Assembly: GCF_007954365.1 (NCBI RefSeq)
Contig: NZ_VOLO01000003.1
Coordinates: 310,001-374,000, forward strand
DNA: 64,000 nt
Reading direction: 5' to 3'
Origin: Frigoribacterium sp. ACAM 257
GTDB lineage: Bacteria; Actinomycetota; Actinomycetes; Actinomycetales; Microbacteriaceae
Shown: one piece after another, positions 44,717-54,100 of the stretch
Layout of the letters: every line of letters starts with the position of its first letter
How positions within the stretch are numbered: position 1 is the stretch's first letter
Position numbers and translations under genes: made by a program
Notes under the pieces: generated by a model
What the model was told of the DNA's origin: nothing
What the model saw: the letters and a program-made list of their open reading frames with translations, nothing else
Databases searched by the model: none

Positions 44717-44723
44717 TAGTTTA
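44717..44723. promoter_or_regulatory. Shared bidirectional -10 element (TAGTTTA)
   Basis: Read on the plus strand TAGTTT (44717-44722) lies 9 nt before the ATG at 44732. Read on the minus strand TAAACT (44723-44718) lies 7 nt before the tesB ATG at 44710. No Shine-Dalgarno sequence exists on either side. Confidence 0.5.
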
Positions 44724-44731
44724 GGGGGCCG

Positions 44732-45397
44732 ATGAGCCGTACATTCGCCCTCCCTGATTCCCTGTCCCTCAGCGACCTCGCGACCTTCCTCGGCCGTGCC
44801 GGCCGGGTCGAGGACGGCTCCGTGCGCCTCGTCGCCGGCTCCGGCGTCCTGGCCGTCTACGCGGCGGTCTTCTACCCGCTCGGGCTCCTCGACTCGAGCC
44901 CGACGGTGCTGGGCCTCCGCACCTTCCAGCTCGACGACGACCCTGAGTTCGACGCGGTGGTGCCCGTCCGCTCGCTCAAGGAGCGCCTCGTCCGCCTGCA
45001 GAACGACGTCGTCGACCCGACCGCGCCCGTGACGGTCACCCTGCCGATCGAGGTCGCGACGGTCACCTGGGCAGCGATCTCGCCGCCCCGAGGCGGCTGG
45101 TCGCCCCAGGGTGCGGCCGACGCGTCGGCTCTGGACGCCGCAGCCACGGCGGGCATCGACGAGATCGCCGCCGCCCTGCCCGAGAACGCGGGCGAGCAGA
45201 TCGTGCACCGTGTGCGGTCAGAGGTCTGGTCGCGCCCGGTCGACGGCGTCGAGGCCGTGCCGGCCGGGGCGGCGTTCGCCGCGCTCAGCCTCGGCTTCCT
45301 CGGCGACGGCGAGGCCGTCTCCCTGTACGAGACGGGTGCCTGGACTCGCCTGACGACCAGCCGGGGTCACGTCCTCGTCAAGCGCCGGGGGCGTTGA
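44732..45397 (+). CDS. Conserved actinobacterial protein of unknown function
   Basis: A 221-residue soluble protein without a domain I recognise. It begins SRTFALPDSLSLSDLATFLGRAG and ends RLTTSRGHVLVKRRGR. The alternating pattern suggests an alpha/beta fold. It sits between tesB and glbO; its last 20 bases overlap the globin gene on the other strand. Confidence 0.75.
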   Translation: MSRTFALPDSLSLSDLATFLGRAGRVEDGSVRLVAGSGVLAVYAAVFYPLGLLDSSPTVLGLRTFQLDDDPEFDAVVPVRSLKERLVRLQNDVVDPTAPVTVTLPIEVATVTWAAISPPRGGWSPQGAADASALDAAATAGIDEIAAALPENAGEQIVHRVRSEVWSRPVDGVEAVPAGAAFAALSLGFLGDGEAVSLYETGAWTRLTTSRGHVLVKRRGR

Positions 45398-45839
45398 CCA
45401 TGGCGTGGGCCGCCCGGTCGAGGTAGGCCCACAGCGTCGCGTCGTGCAGCGGCGAGAGCTCGAGCTCGTCGACTGCGGTGCGCATGTGGTGCAGCCACCG
45501 GTCGCGCGCCTCCGGCGTGACCGTGAACGGCATGTGCCGCATCCGCAGCCGGGGGTGGCCGCGCTCGTCGCTGTACGTGGTCGGGCCGCCCCAGTACTGC
45601 TCGAGGAACCCGGCGAGGCGCTGGATCGCGCCCTCGAGGTCGCCCTCGGGGTACATAGGCCATAGCACGTCGTCGGTCTGCACGCCCTCGTAGAAGCGGC
45701 GGACGAGCCGCTCGAAAGTCGGCCGGCCGCCGATCTGCTGCCAGAAGTTGCCCTGGGCGTCGTCACGCCCCGCGCCGCTGCGCAGGGTGATCGGCTGGGA
45801 GGCGCCCGCAGGAGGCGGGCCGAGGGGGAGGTCGGTCAC
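45378..45839 (-). CDS. glbO: Group II truncated haemoglobin
   Basis: Haem protein that binds O2/NO, of the GlbO (trHbN/O) type. The 153-residue protein has a 30-residue N-terminal extension, then FERLVRRFYEGVQTDDVLWPMYPE, YWGGPTTYSDERGHPRLRMRHMPF with the proximal histidine, and WLHHMRTAV. Its GTG overlaps the mscS stop (GTGA), so it is co-translated with the channel gene. In mycobacteria glbO lies near pepN in the same way. Confidence 0.94.
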   Translation of the reverse strand: MTDLPLGPPPAGASQPITLRSGAGRDDAQGNFWQQIGGRPTFERLVRRFYEGVQTDDVLWPMYPEGDLEGAIQRLAGFLEQYWGGPTTYSDERGHPRLRMRHMPFTVTPEARDRWLHHMRTAVDELELSPLHDATLWAYLDRAAHAMVNAPGA

Positions 45840-46846
45840 GAGCGCTTGCCCTTCGAGGGTCGGACGTGCGGGGTCGGCACGGTCTGCGGCGGGCGGGCGC
45901 CCTGCACCGAGGAGGCGCCGTCGAAGCCCGTGAGGACGACGCTGCTGAGCGAGGGGAGCGTGATGCCCAGCTCGTCCGTCGCCTTCTTGAGGCGCGACCG
46001 GAGCTCGCGGTCGACGTTGTCGCGCTCGGACGACCGGGTCTTGGACACGATGCGGATGACGACGTGCTCTTCTGCGATCGACTGCAGGCCCCAGACCTCG
46101 GGGGCGTCGATCATGCTGCGCCCCCACTTCGGCAGCGCCGCCATGTCGGTGGCCGCCTTGAGCATCGCCGCCTGGACGACGTCGACGTCGGCCTCGTAGG
46201 GCACGGCGAGATCGATGACGACCCGGGTCCAGCCCTGGGACATGTTGCCGACCCGGAGGATCTCGCCGTTGCGGACGAACCAGAGCACGCCGTTGACGTC
46301 GCGGATCTGGGTGACGCGGATGCCCACGGCCTCGACGACACCGGTCGCCGGGCCGACGTCCACGACGTCGCCTACCCCCAACTGGTCTTCCGCGACCATG
46401 AAGATGCCGTTCAGCAGGTCTTTGACGATGTTCTGCGCGCCGAACGCGAGGCCGGCGCCCACGACGCTGGCCGCGCCGACGATGGCGACGACGTCGAAGT
46501 TCAGCTCGCCGAGCACGAGGACGAGCGCGACGCCGGCGATCAGCACCGTGACGACGTTGTTCAGCACGCTGCCGAGCGTGCGCGTGCGCTGCACGACGCG
46601 GACCGCCTGCAGGGGCGAGGCGATCAGGGCCTGGGTGTCGTCGACGTTCTGCTTGCGCTTGATGCCGCTGACGACCTGGTCGACCACACGGCGGATCATG
46701 AAGTGCAGCGCGACCCGCAGCAGCACCGCGACGACGACGATCGCGAGGATGCGGATCGGCACGCCCCACATCGCCCAGAAGGCGGCCCAGTCGAACTCGA
46801 CGGGGGCAGGGGAGTCGGTGGCGGGCGCGGCGGCGAAGGCGATCAT
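45836..46846 (-). CDS. Small-conductance mechanosensitive channel (MscS family)
   Basis: Membrane channel of 336 residues that opens on hypo-osmotic shock. Three N-terminal helices end with the pore helix GAASVVGAGLAFGAQNIVKDLLNG (Gly/Ala packing pattern), followed by the beta domain EDQLGVGDVVDVGPATGVVE and the MscS C-terminal vestibule. The tail (SSVQGARPPQTVPTPHVRP) is disordered. It is coupled to glbO. Confidence 0.92.
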   Translation of the reverse strand: MIAFAAAPATDSPAPVEFDWAAFWAMWGVPIRILAIVVVAVLLRVALHFMIRRVVDQVVSGIKRKQNVDDTQALIASPLQAVRVVQRTRTLGSVLNNVVTVLIAGVALVLVLGELNFDVVAIVGAASVVGAGLAFGAQNIVKDLLNGIFMVAEDQLGVGDVVDVGPATGVVEAVGIRVTQIRDVNGVLWFVRNGEILRVGNMSQGWTRVVIDLAVPYEADVDVVQAAMLKAATDMAALPKWGRSMIDAPEVWGLQSIAEEHVVIRIVSKTRSSERDNVDRELRSRLKKATDELGITLPSLSSVVLTGFDGASSVQGARPPQTVPTPHVRPSKGKRS

Positions 46847-46902
46847 CGCGTCAAGCTTCGCACGAGCAGCCGACGCCGACCGGGAGTCGCCTGGACGCGA
46901 GA

Positions 46903-46932
46903 ACGGCGGACCCTGTGAACAGGGCCCGCCGT
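46903..46932 (-). terminator. Hairpin terminator of pepN
   Basis: ACGGCGG, then CCCTGT, then GA, then ACAGGG, then CCGCCGT: a 13-bp stem with one internal mismatch. It lies 55 nt past the pepN stop. Confidence 0.7.
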
Positions 46933-46987
46933 CCGACGGTGACGCAGGAGGCGCACATCGCTCCGTGGGGACGCGTCTGCCTCGGCG

Positions 46988-49528
46988 CTACCGCGCGTCG
47001 ACCGCCTGCACCCGCAGGGCTCGCTCGACGCCCGCGAGGCTCTCGACGACGATGCGCCGGAGCGCCGGGACGTCGGGGTTCGCGTCGAGCCAGGCGCGGG
47101 TCGTCTCGACCAGCTGCTGGTCGGCGAGCCCGGCCGGGTAGAGGCCCGAGACGAGCGTGTCGGCGATGTGGTAGCTGCGCGACTCCCAGATGCCCGTGAG
47201 CGACGAGAAGTACCGCTCGACGACGGGCTGCAGCACGGCAGGGTCGTTCGTGTGCTGGAAGCCCTGGGCGGTCGCACGCACGATGGCGTTCGGCTGCTCG
47301 GCGCTGTCGACGACCGAGGCGAAGGCCGCGAGCTTGCCCTCGGTCGTGGGGATCGCCGCGCGGGCCCGTGCGGCGGCCTGGGCGCCGTTGGCGGTGTTGT
47401 CCGCCTCGAGCGCGGCGTCGATCTCGGCCTCGCCGGCGGCGCCGACGAGCACGAGGCCCTCGAGCAGCTCCCAGCGCAGGTCGGTGTCGACCTCGAGACC
47501 GTCGAGGGCGAGCGAGCCGTCGTGCAGGGCTCGGAGCGCGTCGGCGTGCGCCGGGGTCGAGGCCGCGGCGGCGAAGAACTTCACGAACTGGAACTGGGCG
47601 TCCGAGCCGGCCTCCGCCTCCTTCGCGAGCTCGAGGAGGCGGTCGCCGACCTCGGCGAGCACCTCGGCCCGACGGGACGGCGCCACGTAGCTGCGCGCGG
47701 CCTGCACCAGCTGGGTCAGGGTCGTGCGGATCGTCGTCGACTCGGTCTCGCTCGCGATGTTCGACAGCACGAGGCGGACGTAGTCGGACGGCGACGTCTC
47801 GGCGTCGCGCGTGGCGTCCCAGACGGAGCCCCAGACGAGCGCGCGGGCCAGCGGGTCGGAGATGGCCGACAGGTGCTCGATCGCGGTGGCGAGCGACTGC
47901 TCGTCGAGGCGGATCTTCGCGTAGGCGAGGTCGTCGTCGTTGGTGAGCACCAGGGCGCCGCGGCGCTGGCCGACGAGCTCGGGCACCTCGGTGCGGGTGC
48001 CGTCGACGTCGATCTCGACCCGGTGCGTCCGCACCAGGGCGTCGCCCTCGAAGTCGTAGAGGCCGACCGCGAGACGGTGCGGGCGGATCGTCGGGTAGTC
48101 GGCCGGCGCCTCCTGCAGGAGCGCGAACGAGGTGATGACGCCGTCGGCGTCCGTCTCGATCTCGGGACGCAGCGTGTTCACGCCCGCGGTCTCGAGCCAC
48201 TTCTCGCTCCAGCTCGTGAGCTCGCGCCCCGAGGTGGCCTCGAGCTCGACGAGCAGGTCGCGCAGCTCGGTGTTCGAGTGGTGGTGCTTCTGGAAGTACG
48301 CGGCGACGCCGGCGTAGAAGGCGTCGATGCCGACCCAGGCGACGAGCTGCTTCAGCACCGACCCGCCCTTGGCGTAGGTGATGCCGTCGAAGTTGACCTG
48401 GACGTCTTCGAGGTCGTTGATCGTCGCGACGACGGGGTGCGTCGAGGGCAGCTGATCTTGGCGGTAGGCCCAGCTCTTCTCCATCGCCTGGAACGTCGTC
48501 CAGGCCTCGGTCCACTCGGTGGCCTCGGCCGTCGAGATGGTCGACGCCCACTCGGCGAACGACTCGTTCAGCCAGAGGTCGTTCCACCACTTCATGGTGA
48601 CGAGGTCGCCGAACCACATGTGGGCGAGCTCGTGCAGGATCGTGACGACCCGGCGCTCCTTGATCGCGTCGGTCACCTTGCTGCGGAAGACGTAGGTCTC
48701 GACGAAGGTGACGGCGCCCGCGTTCTCCATCGCGCCGGCGTTGAACTCGGGCACGAAGAGCTGGTCGTACTTGTCGAACGGATACGGGTAGCGGAACTTC
48801 TCCTCGTAGTAGGCGAAGCCCTGACGCGTCTTCTCGAAGATGTAGTCGGCGTCGAGGAACTCGGTGAGCGAGCGACGCGTGAAGATGCCGAGGGGGACCG
48901 TGCGGCCGTCCGAGCTCGTGAGCTCGCTGCGCACGACGTCGTAGGGGCCGGCGACGATCGCCGTGATGTAGCTCGAGAGCACCGGGGTGGGCGAGAACGT
49001 CCAGGTGGCGACCTCGCCGTCGACGGCGGGCTCGGGCGTCGGCTGGTTCGAGACGACCTGCCAGCGGGAGGGGGCGGTCACCGTGAACTGGAACGTCGCC
49101 TTGAGGTCGGGCTGCTCGAAGACCGCGAAGACGCGGCGGCTGTCGGGCACCTCGAACTGCGAGTACAGGTAGACCTCGTCGTCGACGGGGTCGACGAAGC
49201 GGTGCAGGCCCTCGCCCGTGTTGGTGTACTCGGCGTCGGCCGTGACCTCGAGCACGTTCTCGGCGGCCAGGCCGTCGAGCTGGATCCGCACGCCGTCGTT
49301 CGCGGACGCCAGGTCGAGCGGCGTGCCGTTCAGCGTGGCCGAGTGCACCGTGCGCGTGAGGGCGTCGATGAAGGTGGAGGCGCCGGGCGTCGCGGTGAAG
49401 CGGACCGTCGTCGAGCTGCCGAAGACCTCGGGCCCCCGGGTCAGGTCGAGCTCGATCTCGTACGACTGCACGTCGACGACGCTCTTGCGCTCCTGCGCCT
49501 CGAGTCGGGTCAGGTTCTCTCCGGGCAC
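46988..49528 (-). CDS. pepN: Aminopeptidase N (M1 family)
   Basis: Zinc exopeptidase of 846 residues that removes N-terminal residues from peptides. The substrate motif GAMEN is at 265-269. The zinc motif HELAH is at 299-303 (ligands H299, H303, catalytic E300), with the third ligand E322 in LWLNESFAEW. An N-terminal beta domain and a large C-terminal helical domain complete the family layout. The GTG is preceded by ATGGAG. Confidence 0.96.
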   Translation of the reverse strand: MPGENLTRLEAQERKSVVDVQSYEIELDLTRGPEVFGSSTTVRFTATPGASTFIDALTRTVHSATLNGTPLDLASANDGVRIQLDGLAAENVLEVTADAEYTNTGEGLHRFVDPVDDEVYLYSQFEVPDSRRVFAVFEQPDLKATFQFTVTAPSRWQVVSNQPTPEPAVDGEVATWTFSPTPVLSSYITAIVAGPYDVVRSELTSSDGRTVPLGIFTRRSLTEFLDADYIFEKTRQGFAYYEEKFRYPYPFDKYDQLFVPEFNAGAMENAGAVTFVETYVFRSKVTDAIKERRVVTILHELAHMWFGDLVTMKWWNDLWLNESFAEWASTISTAEATEWTEAWTTFQAMEKSWAYRQDQLPSTHPVVATINDLEDVQVNFDGITYAKGGSVLKQLVAWVGIDAFYAGVAAYFQKHHHSNTELRDLLVELEATSGRELTSWSEKWLETAGVNTLRPEIETDADGVITSFALLQEAPADYPTIRPHRLAVGLYDFEGDALVRTHRVEIDVDGTRTEVPELVGQRRGALVLTNDDDLAYAKIRLDEQSLATAIEHLSAISDPLARALVWGSVWDATRDAETSPSDYVRLVLSNIASETESTTIRTTLTQLVQAARSYVAPSRRAEVLAEVGDRLLELAKEAEAGSDAQFQFVKFFAAAASTPAHADALRALHDGSLALDGLEVDTDLRWELLEGLVLVGAAGEAEIDAALEADNTANGAQAAARARAAIPTTEGKLAAFASVVDSAEQPNAIVRATAQGFQHTNDPAVLQPVVERYFSSLTGIWESRSYHIADTLVSGLYPAGLADQQLVETTRAWLDANPDVPALRRIVVESLAGVERALRVQAVDAR

Positions 49529-49636
49529 GCTTGCTCCATCCGTCTTGAGGTGTCGTTCTCGATGTGTCGTTGCGGGACTCGTGGCCCCCGGACGAGCCTA
49601 GACCGGCCCTCCGACGCCGGGGTGTTCACTGGGGGC

Positions 49637-50263
49637 ATGACCGACACCGTCGCCCCCGCGCCCCACACCTCCGTCGACTTCTGGTTCGACCCCTCCTGCC
49701 CCTGGGCCTGGATGACCAGCCGCTGGGTCGACGAGGTCGCCCGTCACCGCGACCTCGACGTCACGTTCCACGTCATGAGCCTGGCGGTGCTGAACGAGGA
49801 CAACGACGTGAGCGACGAGTACAGGGCGGCCTTCGCCCGGATGCTGCGGTACACGCGCCTCGTCACCGCCGCCGGCGAGCTGCACGGCCAGCAGGTCGTG
49901 AAGCCCCTCTACGACGCGCTCGGCACCCGCATCCACCCGGGCGGCGAGACCGACGCCGACGTCGTCATCCCCGCGGCGCTCGCCGAGGTCGGCCTGCCCG
50001 CCGAGTTCGCGGCCCACGCCGACTCCGACGCGTACGACGAGCAGATGCGGGCCAGCCACTTCGACGGCATCGGCCGCGTCGGCCAGGACGTCGGCACGCC
50101 CGTGATCGCCGTGAACGGCACCGCGTTCTTCGGTCCCGTCATCTCGCCGGCGCCGAAGGGCGAGATCGCCCTGACCCTGTGGGACGGCGTCGTCGCCGCC
50201 GCCTCGTACCCGGGCTTCTTCGAGATCAAGCGCACGCGCACGGTCGGCCCGATCTTCGACTGA
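49637..50263 (+). CDS. DsbA-family protein, mycothiol-dependent nitroreductase type (Rv2466c-like)
   Basis: Thioredoxin-fold oxidoreductase of 208 residues. The active-site segment is FDPSCPWAWMTSRWV (Cys21, single cysteine, CPWA). The fold is completed by an inserted helical domain and the cis-Pro segment VGTPVIAVNG. It resembles M. tuberculosis Rv2466c, a mycothiol-dependent reductase. The order pepN, this gene, rpiB, nei is the same as Rv2467-Rv2464c, which supports the assignment. Confidence 0.87.
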   Translation: MTDTVAPAPHTSVDFWFDPSCPWAWMTSRWVDEVARHRDLDVTFHVMSLAVLNEDNDVSDEYRAAFARMLRYTRLVTAAGELHGQQVVKPLYDALGTRIHPGGETDADVVIPAALAEVGLPAEFAAHADSDAYDEQMRASHFDGIGRVGQDVGTPVIAVNGTAFFGPVISPAPKGEIALTLWDGVVAAASYPGFFEIKRTRTVGPIFD

Positions 50264-50288
50264 CGCAGGGCCGTGGCCGGGGCCGTCC

Positions 50289-50294
50289 TAGGAT
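50289..50294 (+). promoter_or_regulatory. Candidate leaderless -10 hexamer of rpiB (TAGGAT)
   Basis: TAGGAT ends 7 nt before the ATG at 50302, and no Shine-Dalgarno sequence is present. Confidence 0.5.
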
Positions 50295-50301
50295 CGACAG
50301 C

Positions 50302-50787
50302 ATGCGCATCCACGTGGCGACCGATCACGCCGGTCTCGACTTCAGCAAGACCGTCATCCATCACCTCTCCGACGCCGGCCACGACGTCACCGACCACGGC
50401 CCGACCAGCTACGAGCCGCTCGACGACTACCCGTCGTTCTGCATCGCGGCGGCCCGGGCCGTCGTCCGTGACCGGCAGGCCGGGCACGAGGCCCTGGGCG
50501 TCGTCTTCGGCGGCTCGGGCAACGGCGAGCAGATCGCGGCGAACAAGGTCGAGGGCGTCCGTGCCGCCCTGGTCTGGAACGACTCGACGGCGAAGCTCGC
50601 CCGTCAGCACAACGACGCGAACGTGATCGCGATCGGCGCGCGTCAGCACACGGAGGCGGAGGCGCTGGCCTTCATCGACGCGTTCGTCGCCGAGCCCTTC
50701 AGCCACGACGAGCGCCACGTCCGCCGCATCGCCCAGGTCGGCGAGTACGAGACGACGGGCGCGATCGCCGGGCACCCGGTCGACTGA
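50302..50787 (+). CDS. rpiB: Ribose-5-phosphate isomerase B
   Basis: Interconverts ribose 5-phosphate and ribulose 5-phosphate. The 161-residue protein has HVATDHAGLDF at the start and FGGSGNGEQIAANKV (G70-E76), where actinobacterial enzymes use Glu in place of the E. coli cysteine base. HNDANVIAIGAR is also typical. Length is normal. Confidence 0.95.
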   Translation: MRIHVATDHAGLDFSKTVIHHLSDAGHDVTDHGPTSYEPLDDYPSFCIAAARAVVRDRQAGHEALGVVFGGSGNGEQIAANKVEGVRAALVWNDSTAKLARQHNDANVIAIGARQHTEAEALAFIDAFVAEPFSHDERHVRRIAQVGEYETTGAIAGHPVD

Positions 50788-50888
50788 CGACGTAGCGTCG
50801 AGGGCTGCGGGATCCACGAGGGCCCCGCAGACCCGTCGTCCCCGTCGGATCGGCCTGCCCGATCGACCCCAGCCAGTGAGGTGCCGCC

Positions 50889-51863
50889 GTGCCCGAGGGC
50901 CATTCCGTCCACCGCATCGCCAACCAGTTCGAGCAGACCTTCGTCGGGAGCCGGTGTGAGGTCAGCTCGCCCCAGGGGCGGTTCGCCGCCGGTGCCGAGA
51001 AGCTGGACGGCGCGACCATGGTCGACGCCAAGGCCGTCGGCAAGCAGATGTTCCTCGAGTTCGACAACGGCCTCTGGCTGCACGTGCACCTCGGCCTCTA
51101 CGGCGCGTGGGACTTCGCGGGCGACATCGCCACGGGCCACTCGATGGCCGAGTCGCGGACTCGTCGTGCCCGCACCCGCAAGGCGGAGGCCGCCCCGGAC
51201 GACGACGGCGAGGACTCGATGGCGAGCATCGGCGCGCCTCGTCGGAGCCGCGTGCGGATGGCCGAGCAGGAGAAGGCCGAGGACGACATCGAGTCGTTCC
51301 CGCCCGAGCCCGTCGGCCAGGTGCGCGTGCGCCTGCTGACCGACACCGCGGTCGGCGACCTGCGCGGCCCCACGAAGTGCGAGGTGCTCGACGCCGCCGG
51401 GGTCGACACGGCGATCGCGAAGCTCGGCCCCGACCCGCTCGTCGACTCGCCGAAGAAGGGGAGCGACCGCTTCGTCACGACGGTGCGGAAGAAGCGCACC
51501 CCGATCGGCCTGCTGCTGATGGACCAGAGCGTCGTGAGCGGCATCGGCAACATCTACCGCGCCGAGCTGCTCTTCCGGGCGCGGCTCGACCCGCACACCC
51601 CCGGCAACCAGGTGCCGGAGGACGTGCTGAAGGCGATCTACAAGGACTGGACGAAGCTGCTCCGGAGCGGCGTCGAGCTCGGACAGATGATGACGATGGA
51701 CGGCCTCACCAAGGCGCAGCACGCGAAGGCCCTGCGCAGCCGGGCCGACCGGCACTGGGTCTACCACCGCGAGGGCCTGCCCTGCCGGGTCTGCGGCACC
51801 AACATCGTGATGGAGATGGCCGCGGGTCGGAAGCTCTACTGGTGCCCGGTCGACCAGACTTGA
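50889..51863 (+). CDS. Fpg/Nei family DNA glycosylase/AP lyase
   Basis: Base-excision repair glycosylase of 324 residues acting on oxidised bases. After Met removal Pro2 is the nucleophile (MPEGH, with Glu3), Lys of AVGKQMF and GIGNIYRAELLF are conserved. The zinc finger reads CRVC...GRKLYWCPVDQT: the usual fourth Cys is replaced by Asp. About 45 charged residues (86-130) are inserted after HLGLYGAWDF compared with mycobacterial Nei. The GTG follows CCAGTGAGG. Confidence 0.92.
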   Translation: MPEGHSVHRIANQFEQTFVGSRCEVSSPQGRFAAGAEKLDGATMVDAKAVGKQMFLEFDNGLWLHVHLGLYGAWDFAGDIATGHSMAESRTRRARTRKAEAAPDDDGEDSMASIGAPRRSRVRMAEQEKAEDDIESFPPEPVGQVRVRLLTDTAVGDLRGPTKCEVLDAAGVDTAIAKLGPDPLVDSPKKGSDRFVTTVRKKRTPIGLLLMDQSVVSGIGNIYRAELLFRARLDPHTPGNQVPEDVLKAIYKDWTKLLRSGVELGQMMTMDGLTKAQHAKALRSRADRHWVYHREGLPCRVCGTNIVMEMAAGRKLYWCPVDQT

Positions 51864-51867
51864 GCCC

Positions 51868-52491
51868 ATGCGCCACACTCCGCACTTCGTGCAGTCCGAC
51901 GTCGACGAGGTCAAGCGGCTGATCCGCGAGAACCCGTGGGCCACGATCGTCGCCTCGACGGCGGAGGGGATCGTCGCCTCGCACTACCCCGTCGTGCTCG
52001 AGGACGACCTTGCCGACCCGGCCGCGATCGTGCTCGTCAGCCACGTGGGCAGGCCCGACGAGCGCTCGCTCGAGCTGGGCGCTGCCGAGGTCATGGTGAT
52101 CGTCCAGGGGCCGCACGGCTACGTGTCTCCCGGCTGGTACCCCGCCGAGCAGATCATCCCCACCTGGAACCACGTCACGGCGCACCTCTGGGGCACGCCC
52201 GAGATCCTGTCGGACGACGAGAACTTCCGCGTGCTCGGCGAGCTCGTCGACCACTTCGAGCGCGTCATGCCCGAGCCGTCGACCCTGACGCTCGACGAGG
52301 AGGGCTCGCGCCGCGTCGCCAAGGGCACCGTCGGCATCCGGCTGCGGGTCGCCCGGTTCGACGCGCGCGCCAAGCTGAGCCAGAACAAGGCGCCCGAGGT
52401 CGTCGACCGCATCGTCGACGAGCTCGAGCACGGCGAGCACTACGCCCAGCCCGCCCTCGCGGCCGAGATGCGACGGGCCCGCGGCCGATGA
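51868..52491 (+). CDS. FMN-binding negative transcriptional regulator, PaiB family
   Basis: A 207-residue split-barrel flavin-binding protein related to B. subtilis PaiB. Characteristic parts are MRHTPHFVQSDVDEVKRLI, FN-barrel SHYPVVLE, HGYVSPGWYP, VPTWNH-like IIPTWNHVTAHLWG and the late KLSQNKAPEVVDRIV. The ATG is 4 nt after nei, and its stop overlaps the amidohydrolase ATG. Confidence 0.9.
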   Translation: MRHTPHFVQSDVDEVKRLIRENPWATIVASTAEGIVASHYPVVLEDDLADPAAIVLVSHVGRPDERSLELGAAEVMVIVQGPHGYVSPGWYPAEQIIPTWNHVTAHLWGTPEILSDDENFRVLGELVDHFERVMPEPSTLTLDEEGSRRVAKGTVGIRLRVARFDARAKLSQNKAPEVVDRIVDELEHGEHYAQPALAAEMRRARGR

Positions 52492-54044
52492 GCGGCAGCC
52501 CGTCCGCCGTCGGGATCGCCTCCGGACCCGGCACCGGCACCGGACCCGAGGAGGCGCGTCCCGTCCTCCTGAGGGACGCCCGCCTCACCGGCCTCCACAG
52601 CTCGGAGGACGCCGACCGCGTCGACGTCCTGCTCGTCGCCGGCGTGGTCGCCGACATCGGCCAGGGGCTCTCAGTCCCCGACGGCACCGAGATCGTCGGC
52701 CTGGACGGCCGGTGGCTCGGCCCCGGCCTCTGGGACTCCCACGTGCACATGGACCAGTGGGCGCTCGTTCGGCGCCGGCTCGACGTGTCGGCGGCAGGCT
52801 CGGCCGCGGAGGCCGCGTCGCTCGTGGGGGAGCACCTCCGCTCGCAGCCCCCGGCCCTCGGGCAGCCCCTGATCGGCTACGGCTTCCAGGACGCGCTCTG
52901 GGCCGACGAGCCGACCTGGGCCCTGCTCGACGCGGTCTCCGGCGACGTCCCCGTCGTCCTCGTCAGCAAGGACCTGCACTCGGTCTGGCTGAGCTCCCGC
53001 GCACTCGCGGCCCACGGACACGGCGGTCACCCGACGGGCCTCCTGCGCGAGGCCGACGCCTTCGCCGTGAGCACGGCGGTGAGCACGGTCTCGGAGGACC
53101 AGCTCGACGAGTGGGTGCGCGAGGCGGCCGAGGCCGCGGCCGCGCGGGGCGTCGTCGGGATCGTCGACCTCGAGATGACCCTGTCGATCGAGCGCTGGGC
53201 GCGCCGGGTGGCCGCGGGCACGACGTGCCTGCGCGTGCGCGCCGGCGTCTACCCGGCGGACCTCGACGAGGTCGTCGCCCGCGGCCTCCGCACCGGCGAC
53301 GTGATCCCCGACACGGACGGCCTCGTCGAGATGGGCCCGGCCAAGATCATCACCGACGGCTCGCTCGGCACCCGCACCGCGTGGTGCCACGACCCCTACG
53401 TCGGCATGCAGGGCGACCCCGCGGCTCGGGGCGTGGCGACGTACGCGAGGGAGGCGCTCGTCGACCACCTGAGACGCGCCTCCTCGGCGGGCCTCGTCCC
53501 TGCGGTGCACGCCATCGGGGACGCGGCGAACGCGTCGGCCCTGGACGCCCTCGAGGAGGTGGGCTGCGGCGGCTCGGTCGAGCACGCGCAGCTGCTCGAC
53601 GCGGACGACGTCGCTCGCTTCGCCCGCCTCGGGATCGTGGCCAGCATCCAGCCCGAGCACGCCATGGACGACCGCGACGTGGCCGACCGGCTGTGGGCCG
53701 GCCGCACCGGGCGCTCGTACGCCTGGGGGAGCCTCGCCGAGGCGGGGGTGCGACTGCAGCTCGGCTCGGACGCCCCGGTCGCGCCCCTCGACCCCTGGGT
53801 CGCGATCGCGGCGGCCGTGTGGCGCGCGAGGGACGACCGCGACCCGTGGCACCCGGAGCAGCGCCTGGCAGCCCGGACGGCCCTCGCCGCGTCGACCGGC
53901 GGCTGGACGAGCGTCGAGGTCGGCTCTGCGGCCGACCTGGTCGTGACGGAGGCCGACCCGCTCACGGCGACGGACCACGAGCTGCGCGCGATGGTCGTCT
54001 CGGCGACCCTGCTCGGGGGCCGGTTCACGCACCGCGCCCTCTGA
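52488..54044 (+). CDS. Amidohydrolase family protein (Amidohydrolase_3/YtcJ-like)
   Basis: Metal-dependent hydrolase of 518 residues. The metal motif HVHMD lies in WLGPGLWDSHVHMDQW, the catalytic-barrel segments KIITDGSLGTRTAW and AVHAIGDAANASALDALE follow, SVEHAQ and the final LGSDAPVAPLDPW (catalytic Asp) are present, with the C-terminal GSAADLVV typical of the family. Substrate unknown. It is coupled to paiB by ATGA overlap. Confidence 0.9.
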   Translation: MSGSPSAVGIASGPGTGTGPEEARPVLLRDARLTGLHSSEDADRVDVLLVAGVVADIGQGLSVPDGTEIVGLDGRWLGPGLWDSHVHMDQWALVRRRLDVSAAGSAAEAASLVGEHLRSQPPALGQPLIGYGFQDALWADEPTWALLDAVSGDVPVVLVSKDLHSVWLSSRALAAHGHGGHPTGLLREADAFAVSTAVSTVSEDQLDEWVREAAEAAAARGVVGIVDLEMTLSIERWARRVAAGTTCLRVRAGVYPADLDEVVARGLRTGDVIPDTDGLVEMGPAKIITDGSLGTRTAWCHDPYVGMQGDPAARGVATYAREALVDHLRRASSAGLVPAVHAIGDAANASALDALEEVGCGGSVEHAQLLDADDVARFARLGIVASIQPEHAMDDRDVADRLWAGRTGRSYAWGSLAEAGVRLQLGSDAPVAPLDPWVAIAAAVWRARDDRDPWHPEQRLAARTALAASTGGWTSVEVGSAADLVVTEADPLTATDHELRAMVVSATLLGGRFTHRAL

Positions 54045-54100
54045 GGTCGCCCGGCCCTGGACCTGGCCCCGTGTCCGAGTCAGGACGGGACAGCTCACGA

